Positions 10,935-22,165 of a stretch of 64,000 nt of DNA are shown here, in pieces. The translations under genes were made by a program, and so were the position numbers. Position 1 is the first letter of the stretch; the number at the start of each line of letters is the position of its first letter. The stretch is from Euphorbia lathyris (taxonomy: Eukaryota; Streptophyta; Magnoliopsida; Malpighiales; Euphorbiaceae), in the NCBI RefSeq assembly GCF_963576675.1, contig NC_088917.1, forward strand, positions 19,868,001 through 19,932,000. The letters are read 5' to 3'. Below the pieces are notes generated by a model. The model was given only the letters and a program-made list of their open reading frames with translations, was not told the DNA's origin and ran no database searches.

Positions 10935-12520
10935 GACGCTATGTAGGGGCAAGTGTACCTCGTCGTATCAAGTAATAATCCGGTTAAGACCGGGTATCGA
11001 ATCCACGAGATTTATAACTACAAGTATGAAACTACTCGGTTTTACACGTTATCTAAGCGGTGAATACTTTTGACTTGAGTTTGGGTGACAACTACAAACT
11101 ACTCCTAAACTATGGTGAAACAGACTTGTGTAGTTCAAACTCTAATGAAGTGTTACGGGTAATGATAAGTTATAACATAAGACAAACAACTCGAAACATA
11201 TACGATTAATAATTTACTCTTACAAAGACGACTATCTATAGACCGAACAACTTCGTGAGGTTCTTAGGTCGTGATTCCCCTTTAAGGCGACTCTAATTCT
11301 TAGGATCAGAAACTAGGCCCAGTAAGTTCCGTGGCTCGTCAATTCCTAGGGTTTTCAGATTGTCAACTCCGGTAAGGCAACACCTATGTGAATCCTAATG
11401 GATTTCGGAGCTCGTAAGCGACCTACACAATAATCAATTATAAGTATCAAAACAAGCAATAAAGAATAACACGTAAAGTGAAACGAAAATTGTAAATCAT
11501 ATATTATAAATGTGGAGTGCGTAAATATGGAATACAACCAAACCTAGTACATAGAAAGAGTACAAGCTAATTAACAAGTAAAAAGGGAAGAAGAATCGGC
11601 CCTTAAAACTAGCTAACCGGACTCAAAGTCGTCTCTTAGGACTTGGAGGTGGAACTCTCGAGCTTGGTGGATGTGGATGGAACGGAACTTCGACGGCGTG
11701 ACGGGAGGAATACACAAGCTCTCAAGGTGATAGATTTTTATTACACAAAATCTGAATACCAAAATGAGTGTTAAACACTCTTATTTATACACATCAAGTT
11801 CGGGGGTAAATTTGTAAATACACAAGTCTCTTGGAAGATTTCACATTGAAGCTGTTGATTTCATATGGCACGCTCCGCGTGTCTGGCATTTTCCGATTTC
11901 GTTGCAGATTTCTCACACGAGTAGACTAGATTTAGAAGAGTTGACTCAGCCACGTCCCGCGTAGACCAGGGTACGCCCCGCGTGGTTGAGTCTCCGGAAC
12001 TTATCTTCGAAATATCACTCCTTCACGCTCCGCGTAATTCAGGAGACGCCCCGCATAATAGAGGTACTGGAACTTTGTCAACTATTTCACACCTTGCACG
12101 CTCCGTGTGCTCTGGGTTACGCTCCGCGTGGACTTTATTGACCTTATGAAAATGATAAGGTTGACTGCCGTGAATTAGTGGGAACTGCACAATTACATGG
12201 CATGCTCCGCATGAAGTAATTTACGCCTCACATGGTGTCCAAGGCTGAATTTCTAATTCCTCCTTTGTTCTTTGTGTCCCGTGTGTTTATCTCGTACCTG
12301 CAAAATACGACTACGAACACCGAAATTACTTGATGTTTTATTTTTTCTGAAATTAATCAAAAAATAAAGAAAATTATTAACAGTACAATTTTTATTTTTA
12401 TTTTATTATTTATTCAAAACACACTTATTTTTGCAATTAAACTTTAATTATTAGTTCAAAATAAACCGTAAATCATGCTGAAAAGATAGGGACAAAACCT
12501 CCCTATCAAGATGGTTGTTA
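10935..12520 (-). repeat. Noncoding dispersed repeat, copy on - strand
   Basis: This ~1.6-kb block has no coding capacity but a structure shared with 48780-50210 in the opposite orientation. Read on the - strand it has an AT-rich intron-like part ending tattttgcag (near 12297-12306), a domain of GC-rich palindromic motifs (11869-12234), a TATA-like gtgtataaataagag with attcagattttgtgtaat downstream (about 11735-11795), and a 3' end with ttattacttg ... acacttgcccc (about 10935-10970). It resembles a class of plant noncoding LTR-associated repeats; no terminal repeats or TSD were found, so the ends are approximate. Confidence 0.5.
11869..12234. repeat. Array of CACGCYCCGCGTG palindromic motifs in doublets
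   Basis: Nine copies of a 13-bp interrupted palindrome (consensus cacgcYccgcgtg) start at 11869, 11951, 11972, 12023, 12045, 12097, 12118, 12201 and 12222. Eight of them form four pairs whose members are 21-22 bp apart; pairs are 72, 74 and 104 bp apart. Several copies carry changes on both arms that keep the pairing, for example catgctccgcatg at 12201. The GC-rich words stand out in AT-rich DNA. Confidence 0.85.
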
Positions 12521-12698
12521 GGATAGATTAGTTAACTTTTATATTTTCTTCCTCTTGTGCGTACTTTGTTGAAACACCTTTCCACATGATTTTGATTTGA
12601 CAAAATTATTTAAAGTATATTTAAATTTCCATGATAAAATATTCCAACACGTTAAATTTAAATGCTTTGATTTATTAATACTAATGTGTTTGTTCAAT

Positions 12699-13218
12699 GT
12701 TGAGTTAATTGATTTATAAGAATTAAAGACATTAAAAGATCAAGGTCCAAAAGCCTACAAGAGAAGGTCAAAGCCCAGTCAACATTCACAGGCCTTGCGG
12801 CCCAGCAGAACAAAGCTCAGCCCAACGGAAGGCAGAATCGAGAAGAAACTTCTCAATTGCTTCATGCCGAAGCTACTGAGTCAAGCAGACAAGGAAGTCA
12901 GGTCAGCAGCTGGCCTGAACAACTTGGAGACAAAGTCTTTCCACTTAAGGAAATATTCAGACGAAGCAGAAAGCTGTCTGGAAGACTTTTCCGTAAATGT
13001 GGAGACACTCTGATGAGCCTGAGCAAAAGCAACTGATCCCTGACGAAGACAGAAGATGTAATGTTCTTATTGGCTGAAGACGCTGAGCACTGACCGAGCG
13101 AAAGCGACAGGAAGCCGTTTCCCTCCAACGGTTATTTCAAAATTCGAAATGACTGAGGTCTCAGCCGTCACTATAAATAGGCCTCTCAAATGCTTCATTC
13201 AAAACAGAACTTCAAGTT
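12699..13218 (+). mobile_element. Partial LTR of a SIRE-like Copia element
   Basis: The block begins TGTTGAGTTAATTGATTT and has a TATA-like ctataaatagg at 13171-13181, about 40 bp before the gag zinc-knuckle sequence begins. Position and the TATA point to an LTR whose 3' part, primer-binding site and gag N-terminus have been deleted. No matching second LTR is present downstream. The call depends on the adjacent Copia coding sequence. Confidence 0.5.
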
Positions 13219-15413
13219 GGAATCCCCAGCAAAACGTCCAATGTGACTTTTGTGGGAAGAAATGACACACAACAAAAGTGTGTCGCCATGCTCAGCACTC
13301 AGGTGCTGGTCAGTGGAAATGGATTCGCCAATAAAAGATCAACTGTGACTTTTATGGTAAGAATGGCCACACTACAAAGGTGTGTCACCACCGAGTAAAA
13401 TATGATGTATCACATGCTGAGCCTAACAAACAAGGACCCAAAAAGCTTTGGGTACCTAAAAGTAACTAGTGTATTGCATGTTGGCCTGAGGTGTGCTGAG
13501 AAGTCAAAGTTATGGTACATTGACAGCGCATGCTCAAGGCATATGACTGGTGATGAAACTCAGTTCATCACACTCGTGCATAAACGTGGAGGAAGCGTAA
13601 GTTTTGGAGACAACAAAAAGGGTAAGATAGTAGATTCAGGAACCGTTGGTGGCAATCCTACTATTGAGTGTGTCTCGCTAGTCAAAGGACTTGAATATAA
13701 CCTACTGAGCGTAGCTCATCCGTGTGACAGCGGTAGGAAAGTTATATTTGATGCCTCTGGATGTAAAATACTCGAGGGGAAAACAAATTTTAACTGCCCC
13801 TCGTGTTGACAATGTCTTTATGCTGAATTTGGAAAAAAAGTTTTCAAAAAATATATGCTTAGTGTCAAAGGAAGAAAATTCCTAGCTATGGCATAAGAGA
13901 CTTGGTCATGTGAGCATGGACCTCCTGGCCAAATTAGCAAGAAAGAAATTAGTTGAAGGACTTCCCAAACTAAATTTTGAAAAAGGATCAATTATGCAAT
14001 GCTTGTCAGTATGGAAAACAAACTAGAAAATCTTTTCAAAGTAAAAACATAGTCTCAACCAAGTGTCCATTAGAGTTACTACACTTGGATCTCTTCGGAC
14101 CAGTCCAGCCGCTGAGCTTGGGTGGTAGGAGATTTTCCTTGGTCATTGTAAATGACTTTTCTAGGTACACTTGGGTCATCTTGCTCAATAGCAAGGATGA
14201 AACATTTGAGATGTTTTCAACACTGTGTAGAAAACTTGAAAATGATAAAGACCTAAAAATAGCTCACATCCGAATTGATAATGGTGGAGAATTCAAGAAT
14301 GAATTGTTTGATGATTTCTGTGAAGCCATCGACATTGACCATAACTTTTCTGCTCCTAGAACTCCTCAACAGAATGGGGTAGTTGAAAGGAAGAACAGAA
14401 CTCTGGTGAGAATAGGCTTCCAAAGTACTTTTGGGGAGAAGCTATTAACACAGCGTGCTATATCCCCCTATGAACTTTGGAAAGGATGAAAACCTAACAT
14501 AGGATATTTTCGTGCCTTTGGTTGTAAATGTTTTATTCTAAATACTAAGGACAACCTTGCTAAGTTTGATTTAAAAGCTGATGAAGCTGTCTTTGTAGGC
14601 TACTCAACAAACAGCAAAGCATATAGAATTTTTAACAAACGAACTCAGATTTTAGAAGAGTCTGTTCATATTGAGTTCGATGAAACTAACCCTGCAAAGA
14701 AGGTCAATCGGACAACTGAAGATGATCCCAGCTCAGCACCTGCTGACTTGAGTACAACTACTGAGTCACTCCCTCAAGGGCTGACTAAAGGTAAAAACGA
14801 AACTCAAATCATTTTCACTGACCAGTCTAAACCTGCAGAGATTGTTGAAACACAAACCGCTGAAGATATTACACTACCGAGAGAGATCAGAATCCCAATA
14901 GGACATTCTGAAAGCAACATTCTCGATGCTGCTGAGAACAACCTGATGACCAGAAATCAACTCAGGAGATATCCTAGTAACGTAGCCTTCGTCTCAGTTC
15001 TTGAACCGAAGAACTTTTCAGAAGCTGAGAATGATGAGTTCTGGATGGGTGCAATGCAAGAGGAGCTTGACTAATTCAGAAGGAATGAAGTATGGGACTT
15101 AGTGCCAAATCCGAAAAGCCAGAAGAGTATAGGAACAAGATGGGTCTTCCGTAACAAGCTAGATGAACAAGGGAACATAGTTAGGACCAAAGCCAGACTT
15201 GTAGCTCAAGGTTACAGTCAGCAGGAAGGTATTGGCTACAGTGAGACATTTGCCCTAGTGGCAATGCTAGAAGCTATTAGAATACTGTGTGCTTATACTA
15301 GCTTTATGAACTTTAAACTGTTTCAAATGGATGTCAAGAGTGTATTTCTAAATGGAGTTATAAATGAGGAGGTCTATGTTAATCAGCCTCCAGGGTTTGA
15401 GGATCCTAGTTAG
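13219..15413 (+). pseudogene. Decayed Copia (SIRE-like) gag-pol
   Basis: In order: two CCHC-type zinc knuckles (CDFCGKK-HTTKVC near 13241 and CDFYGKNGHTTKVC near 13344; the first damaged, the second with Tyr for a Cys), a protease start (LWYIDSACSRHMTGD, where Ala replaces the active-site Gly), a pre-integrase domain with WHKRLGHV and CNACQYGK, an integrase core with the three acidic residues (LHLDLFGP, IRIDNGGEF, QQNGVVERKNRTL), FGCKCF and FVGY, and the start of reverse transcriptase (GTRWVFRNKL, KARLVAQGY, FQMDVKSVFLNG, EEVYVNQPPGFED). One frame runs from about 13880 to 15413 with stops at 14487-14489 and 15072-15074, both explained by C-to-T changes, and there is a frameshift near 13795. 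It ends abruptly after the PPGFED motif; YVDD and RNase H are missing. Confidence 0.92.
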
Positions 15414-15424
15414 AATATATTTCA

Positions 15425-16874
15425 CCCTATCTTTCATGAACTTGTAAGTGTTACGCCTTTCCGCATGTGCAGCATCCCTATCATATTGCCAAGGCCTCAC
15501 TAACAACATATGGAAACATCCATATCTACAAAATCACAATAAACTTCATCTTCATGATCCCCAATAGCAATCGGTACTTTCCATCTTTGCTTGACTCTAA
15601 ATTATCCCACATTCTTGATCCGCCCCACACTATATGGGCTATGATGTGCTTCAAAGATCAACCCAAATCTCTTCATGGTGGTTTGGCTAATGATGTTCTC
15701 TTGGCTCCCACTACTAATGATTACATTACACTTCCCACCTTGCACTAAACACTCTAAACTGTTTCTAGGAGGTAGTGGAGCTCCCCTCAATTGCCTTACA
15801 TCTCCTAGAGGTTCCTTCACGACATTAGGACATTTAACCCCACTTGTGCTTACCACTTGCTTGTCCTTATCCATGGGCCTCGATTGTTCTCTATCCATAA
15901 AAGACTATTCTCCTCCCATTAGCCTATAATGCTCCTACTTCAAGTACTCAATTGTGATTTCACCTTTAATGCAAATTTCTCGCACCTTGCACCCTAATCA
16001 CCATTTGAGTCTCAATCTTATATTGAATATTTTACCTCAACCCCTCAAAGTACCTAAGTGCCTTTGATTCTCCGACTCTGTCAATTGGCCTTTAGCCAAT
16101 AACCTCAAGAATTCTGAGGTGTACTCGTGCACACTCATACTCCCTTTTGTATATTCATACTCCCTTGTGTACACTTTTGATAGGAGCTATAGATATATTG
16201 CTCATAATTCGATGATAAAAAAAACTCTCTCAACATCGTCTCATCTGTAGCCAATAATGAATCGGTTCCCTTCCTCATCATCTTCGTTATCCACCAAGTT
16301 TATTCCACCAAACCAAAGCATATCCCCTCAAACGATAGGCAACCAACCTCACCTTCATATGGTTTAGGATTCCTGGATATTGAAAGAACCTCTCCACTTC
16401 TGATAACCAATCAACAACCCCCTCAATATCTAAATCTCCCATAAATGCAAGAAAATCCACCTTCAATTTAAAATCATCATCCCTATAATAGTTAGCCCCA
16501 AGTGGATTCCTCACATTCTCACTCCCACTATAGGGGTTCCTCTCCACAAAGCATACATCTCTATTCCCACTATGTTCATTATGCCCATGCACATCATCAT
16601 CATAATCAACCTCATTATTATGACTATCAAACTCATCAACTAGCACAAAATTAGGTCATATTACCTCTTGATGCCTTGGACCTCTAGGGTTTGGGTGTAG
16701 TTGAAATGGATTCCTTTCGGGTGGAGGTGATGTTGGTGGAGGTGGTAGAGGGCCTTCCTCTTCTCTTCTTGGATACGCTAGTTCCATGGAAATCCTTAAT
16801 TGGTCCCTAATTTTCTCATTTGAAGCTCTCACTTCCTGCCTTAAACCTTCAATCCTTTTATAATATGCCTCCAT
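15425..16874 (-). pseudogene. Decayed Ty3/gypsy gag-protease fragment
   Basis: On the - strand the gag reads from 16874 with a proline-rich segment (PLPPPPTSPPPERNP), one stop at 16656-16658, then the retrotransposon gag core with LDIEGVVDWLSEVERFF and VAYRLRGYALVWW (to 16287). After frameshifted sequence with a readable YTSEFLRL the aspartic-protease region follows at 15602-15898 (NVIISSGSQENII, where the catalytic Asp-Ser-Gly is Ser-Ser-Gly), then QRWKVPIAIGDHEDEVYCD and MDVSICC toward 15425. Reverse transcriptase is absent. The primer-binding site and LTR lie to the right. The tRNA-iMet-type PBS and gag style suggest a chromovirus. It meets the Copia fragment end to end at about 15413-15425. 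Confidence 0.85.
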
Positions 16875-16934
16875 TTGTTCTTAAGATATTCTACGTTGAA
16901 CCATACGAAAGAAGTTTCGGGTGAGGAAACGATT

Positions 16935-16947
16935 GGCTCTAATACCA
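16935..16947 (-). other. Primer-binding site of the gypsy fragment
   Basis: On the - strand the sequence reads TGGTATTAGAGCC, one base different from the usual TGGTATCAGAGC complementary to initiator tRNA-Met. It sits two bases inside the LTR edge at 16950 and just upstream of the gag start, the expected position. Confidence 0.75.
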
Positions 16948-16949
16948 AC

Positions 16950-17560
16950 TGATACGACTTGGATATTGAAAGATGAATATTAAAGGTGTTAATCTTAAAC
17001 TTGAAGGAGATAAACTCCTAATAGGGATAAAACTGTAGCCTCCATTGGAGTGTTTTGGTATTTGATTGAATAAAAGATGCATACAACTTAAAATTTGGGG
17101 GTTATATACTCACCAAACCTTAGGAAAGAAAATACATTAAAGCCCCTAAGAACAAACTAGCTTAAGATAACTTAAACGATAAAAAAAGTATAAAATACAA
17201 CTCAATGACAAACTAGTAAATAACTTAGTAGCATGAGTTGTAATTAAACAATGGCACAATTGTGAATAGGAGGCAATTTGAGCCAAATGGGAACCTTTGT
17301 TTTACGTCAACCACACAATGTGTCACCACCCTCACACAACGTATAAATTAATTTTGGAGAAGCAGAGAATATGCTTCTCTTCCACACTGCGTGCCACCTT
17401 CTTGACACGACTTGTCATCATGTTCTTCTTCCACACGACATATCTCCCTTCCACACTGTGTGTCTGAGACCTCCGATGCACTCCAAATGGGTTTGATGAC
17501 CTCATCATTCATCTCCATTGCATAACCTCAATCTTCCCTTTTTTATTCCGGTAGAGAAAA
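16950..17560 (-). mobile_element. LTR of the gypsy fragment
   Basis: Immediately outside the primer-binding site the + strand begins tgatacgacttgg, the complement of an LTR ending ...CA. The block includes several imperfect words of the type cacacNNtgtgt (near 17321, 17383, 17433 and 17451). The far end and target duplication could not be fixed, so 17560 is approximate. No partner LTR is present because the element is truncated at about 15425. Confidence 0.5.
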
Positions 17561-17767
17561 TTAAATGATTTAAGAGAGATTTACAGAATGGTGGGTTCAA
17601 ACCTTCTAGATGAAGAGCTTCTGATTGGATCAATTTTTCTTTTCATCAAGTAATTAATGATCTCAAGTTTGATTCTCACTAAATACATTCATATAAAGAG
17701 ATAAAAAATCTTAGATGTGACTAAATTATGAACATGATTATCTCATCAAAATACCACTAATAATAAT

Positions 17768-18013
17768 TATAACATCCCATCCAATACCATATAGATATTG
17801 TCCGCTCTGGTCCAAATCCAACACTTTCGGTCTCACGGCTTTAAAACGCGTCTGCATGTATTGGATTCTCATCTTACTAATAAGTCTCAGTCACCCTCTC
17901 TTACTTTTCGATGTGGGATTCAGTTCATTCCTGCCCCCATCGCCATCTCTTAGGACCGCTCCTTGCTCAGGCCTTTTATCCCGGCGCCACCCACTTCGGA
18001 CCGGATCGTTACA
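17768..18013 (-). mobile_element. TRIM/SMART-like solo LTR, copy 2
   Basis: This 246-bp copy lies in reverse orientation, with the complement of TGTAACGATCCGG at its right end and a mutated end (tataac for tgtaac) at its left. It is flanked by the 5-bp duplication ataat (17763-17767 and 18014-18018). It contains the same landmarks as the copies at 9076 and 31127, including gatgtgggattc and the complement of gcggacaatatcta. Confidence 0.8.
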
Positions 18014-18018
18014 ATAAT

Positions 18019-18900
18019 AATAAAAGCTAAGTAATTAAGTTTAGAACAAGTAGGTTATAAAAGAAAATAGAAAATGACATAAAATTTCCAAAGAGTTGAA
18101 TGAAATATTGTTGGTGGGTAATATTCCGACCGACTTGAGTTTAAGGTGCACATAGAGACAGTACATTGCATATAGCAATAGCAATGTCAAAGGTTTCTTA
18201 ATGGTAAATCTTATTTCAGGACCAGCAAACATGCCCCACTAATTATTGCCTGCCCCATATAAGATCCCTTTCCCTACCCACTTTCTTCTTTTTCTTTTTT
18301 CTTCTTATGTTTTATTTATTTAATTAAATCTAAATTAAGAGTAAGGATTATGTCTACCCACTTTTGAAATTAATTTCATTTTTTTTCTCTTGGCTTGTTG
18401 AAACTTGTTCCTTCTCCTATAAACATCATAATTTCAGGTTACCTTTTCTGATTTTTTTTGTAATTTTTCTTATCACACTTGGATGGATTGATATTGTTGA
18501 AAATATAGAAAGAAAAATGTTATGAGTCATGTTCAAAAGCTTCATGAATTTTAGATGATGGGAAATGGAGAAAAAAAGTGATAATAATACTAATAAATAA
18601 ATAAAGTAAGTAAAAAAATGAAATTTATTAAATGGATCTTGTAATGATGATTTGACATATATATGGAGTGATTGTGGATATAAAGTATTAGAAATGCTTT
18701 TATATTTAAAGAAATAGTGATAGGATATAGACTCCTCAATAACAATTTATAAATAAAAAATAAAATAATAGAAAGAATTGAGAGACTCTCAGTGATTTGA
18801 TTAGGCTGTTGGAATTTGTTTTTAACACTTTCTACTTAAATTTTAACTTAAAAACTCAAGTAAAAACTGTTGGAGATGTTATTATATGTTTAGATGAATA
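18019..18900. other. AT-rich spacer
   Basis: No gene or RNA was recognised. The sequence has CT-rich tracts near 18260-18310 and long AT-rich runs, and the open frames present are short and without domains. Confidence 0.5.
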
Positions 18901-18905
18901 GTGTT

Positions 18906-19240
18906 AGGGCACTGTTTGGTAAAGACCTTTTTGTAGATTTTTGAGTCATTTTAGAGGTTTTGACTAGTCAAACATCTAATAGTGGTGTTTGATGAAGAGA
19001 TATTTGAAAGAGTTTATTAGGTCCATAAAATGGTTTTATGAGTTTTTTCAATTAGTTTATTGCTTCATTTCTTTTGAAGACATTTTTACCCCTAATTACT
19101 ACCTTTTAAACATAAATAAAAGCTTCACCATGTCTTTATTTATCATTTTACACAAACGACTATTAACAATCAAACTATATTTACCAAATAAATTTACACA
19201 ATCAGCTAGTCAAATCAACTAAACAAAAAAAATAATCAGC
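18906..19240. repeat. MITE-like repeat, partial
   Basis: The stretch starts gggcactgtttggtaaagac, a typical MITE-like end, and its right part (acaatcagctagtcaaatca) is the complement of words inside the MITE at 19245-19667. The matching right terminus of this outer unit was not found. It may be an older copy of the same family into whose edge the next MITE inserted. Confidence 0.45.
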
Positions 19241-19244
19241 TAAT

Positions 19245-19667
19245 GGCCCTGTTTGGGAATTAGCTGTTAGCTGTTAGCTGATTATATTAGCTGTTAGCTG
19301 TTAGCTGATTACATTAGCTGATTTGACTAGCTGATTTGACTAGCTGTTTGTGTAGACCTGTTTGGTAAAAATTAGCTGATTGATAATAGCGGTTTGTGCA
19401 AAAAGACGAATAAGGGCATTAATTTTGGCGCAGAAAAAGAGGGAGTTTATCTATTAGGGTTAAAGAAATCCATTAATTTTAATAGTCCAAAACGCTAATT
19501 GAAAAAGCTCATTTTAAGAGCGTTTTTTAAATTAGCGTTTTCATCCCAAAACTCTCTCTCAAACCTCTCTCCACCAAACACTCCAATCAGCGGTTTCAGT
19601 GGTCAAACCTCTAAAATTGGTCAAAACCGCTCTTTTTATTCCAAAACGCTCTTTGCCAAACAGGGCC
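19245..19667. mobile_element. MITE with GGCCCTGTTTGG inverted ends
   Basis: A 423-bp element bounded by ggccctgtttgg and its exact complement ccaaacagggcc. The direct repeat aat flanks it (19242-19244, 19668-19670). The left part contains tandem copies of agctgttagctgttagctga (19261-19320) and of ttgactagctga; the right part has repeated aaaacgct and aaaccgct words. The ends resemble PIF/Harbinger- or hAT-type MITEs of plants; the short TSD favours the first, weakly. Confidence 0.75.
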
Positions 19668-19974
19668 AATAACTAACAACTTTGCCAACACAACCTAGGA
19701 ATTTTGTTAGACATTGAACGAATTAAATAGCCCATTTGCTCGCTACAACCTTTATTTTTTTTAGATGCTCTTTTCCGAGAAGAACCAACTATTAAAAGTT
19801 TTTCTTTTCCACTTCTAAAAAAAAGTATTTCTTTTCCAAAAAAAAATTGAATGCGATAACTAAAAAATGAAAAGAAGGAATTATATATGGTGTCAATATT
19901 TTTTTGTCGCAATATATATTATGAATATTGTGAGCTTTAGTTCAAGATCAATTCCGTGAACCTTATAATTTTAA

Positions 19975-20473
19975 GGGTAAATTTCAAATAAAACTCCTGT
20001 GATTTTACTAATTTTTAGATAAAGGACTGTGGTTTACTTTTTGTCAAAACGAGGATTGAGGTTTTCAATTTTAGCAAAATAAGGACTTTTTCGATTGATA
20101 CTATTAAAATCACCATTGACGACTTCAAAAATGACATATTTTAAGAACTACTAATATTCTAAGCAACTTTAATTCTTCAATTTTTTTATTTTGAGATTAT
20201 TTAGATGATGTTTGGTAAAGAGAGAGAAAGTTAATGTTTAGAGAGAGAAAGTTCCAAAAAAGATGATTTTCGAAAATCGAAAATGTAGTTCCATAGAAAA
20301 TATGACATTGAACAACTTTAATTCTTGAAAATTTTCATTTTCAGGTCGTTAAAAATGATTTTAATAGCATTAATCCAAGAGTGAAACCTCAATCCTCGTT
20401 TTGACAAAAAGTAAACCACAGTCCTTTATCTGAAAATTAGTGAAACCACAAGGGTTTTATTTGAAATTTACCC
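19975..20473. mobile_element. Mutator-type MITE with long inverted repeats and perfect 9-bp TSD
   Basis: A 499-bp element starting gggtaaatttcaaataaaac and ending with its complement. The inverted repeats extend for more than 100 bp with few mismatches and include aaaggactgtggtttacttt. The 9-bp duplication taattttaa is perfect (19966-19974 and 20474-20482). Ends and TSD length point to a Mutator-like nonautonomous element. The terminal word is shared with the foldback at 23216-24128. Confidence 0.85.
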
Positions 20474-20482
20474 TAATTTTAA

Positions 20483-21420
20483 AATGTATACATGTATTGA
20501 AAATCCACTTTATTTATATAACTTGATGAGGTATTGAGATTGCATTGTTCAGATGCTTAAGGTTCGCCTTAACTTGTGTCGGAAGCATCTCATGTATACA
20601 TTCGGAAAATCAAGTTAACAACAGATAATGATATAGATTTTAGTTACCAATTGTCCTATATTTATAGACTTTGGTTGTGGTGTAATGACATGTTTGCCCT
20701 CAAGGCTCTACTCGGGTTGGCACGAAAGAGTCCAGGTCGATCTAATGGCTAGTTGGGTTGGTGCTGATGGGTTTGGGCTCTTATCATGATTGGGCCTTTG
20801 ACGTTCCGGCTCATTTTCTACATCAAGAAGTCCTTCCCCTTTTGAGTATGAGCGATTTGGTATGCCATAGTTATTAGAGGAGGAGGAAATTGGGGATCGT
20901 GAGGAAGTTATGAGTTTGGCGAGTAGATGTTAGAGGGAGATGAGCGCGACGAGCTTGTATCTGAGAGACATGAGCATGATAGACTGATATTAGGGAGACA
21001 TAAGTCTAATTAACTAATGTTGGTGAGATGTGAGCGTGATGTGCTGATGTTTGGAAGATATGAGCCCGAGGGCTAATGTCGGGGAGACATGAGTGTGATG
21101 AACTAATGTATGTGAGACATACGCACGTCGGGCTAATGTTGGGGAGACATGAGCGCGATGAACTAATGTCGGGTAGTGTTAGTGTCAAGATCCGACACGA
21201 GTGGTTACGGGATTCCTCTTGAGGCATGCTTGTTAGGGGCAAATTTTTTATGAAAAGTTTTAGGGGTGTGCATTAATTCCTTTTATGGTGTGTCGTATTT
21301 TCCTTGAAGACTTCCATCCTCATAACTGTCGTGTTGGAATCATCATTACAAGTATTTATAAGGGTGTCATTTGGTCCAGAACTTGAAGCAAGAGATGCAT
21401 CACGTGTTATTTTGTCAGAT
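20483..21420. repeat. Repeat-derived noncoding block
   Basis: No coding frame with a domain is seen. The block has more even base composition than its surroundings, a TATA-like ctatatttatagact at 20657-20671, and a 30-bp minisatellite (20907-21180, listed separately) followed by tcaagatccgacacgag. It may be an LTR or other repeat remnant, but no terminal repeats were found. Confidence 0.35.
20907..21180. repeat. 30-bp minisatellite, about nine units
   Basis: Units of the form gagacatgagcgYgatg plus aRctaatgtYggg repeat with starts at about 20937, 20965, 20995, 21025, 21055, 21084, 21114 and 21144; spacing is 30 bp with one or two single-base slips. Units differ at several positions, so the array is not recently homogenised. 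Confidence 0.85.
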
Positions 21421-21429
21421 GAGTTGCAG

Positions 21430-22165
21430 TATAAGATTCAAATGTAAGATTGAGAATATATGTTTTAACGTTTAGAATATATGTTTTAAATTTTAGAAAA
21501 TGGTGCAGTTTCTAATTTAACTGTAAGATTGAGAACATATGGTATAAGATTGAGAAGATATGGTTTAGTTTTTCGAACATACATTTTAAGTTTTAGAACA
21601 TATGTTTTAATTTTTAGAACATGGTCTAGCTTCTTATTTACTTAAATTTATTTTTTTTAACAAGTCTAATGAAGAAAATTTATGTGAAGGAAATTTGAAT
21701 AACCAGGAACAGAGGGAACAAAATGTGGATGAAGAAGAGATGGAAGATAATTGATGATCAAAAGACAAGGCTTATAGAATATATTTTTGCTGAAGGAGAG
21801 GCTACGCAAGAACTAAAACCTAATGCCCTTTCATTCAATTACAATATAAGTCTAACATATGTTTATTGTTTTTTTCTTAATTGAAGTGAGAGCATGTACT
21901 ATGGCAATCTAACAATGATTGTTAGAGAAGACATTGCAAGTTTTGGAGTAAATCAACATGTGCTGAACAAATCATTGATCCTTGGTCACACATTTTAAAT
22001 GTCGAGAATAAGACGAGAGGTCAAGAGGTTGTGAATAGATTTTTCTTCACAACAGAACCATTTTTACGTTCCTTATTTTTAAACATATGGCTTAATGTTT
22101 GGAATATAATTTTTAAGTTTTAGAACATATATTTTAACTTTTAGAACATATGTTGTTTTATTTAG
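21430..22165. repeat. Interspersed TTTTAGAACATATG words
   Basis: Variants of ttttagaacatatgtttta occur at least ten times between 21440 and 21620 and again at 22080-22165; shorter forms (gaacatagataacatat) follow the Ulp1-like frame at 22865-22940 and 24735-24810. They sit between exon-like segments of the Ulp1-like sequence, that is in intron and 3' positions. Confidence 0.7.
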
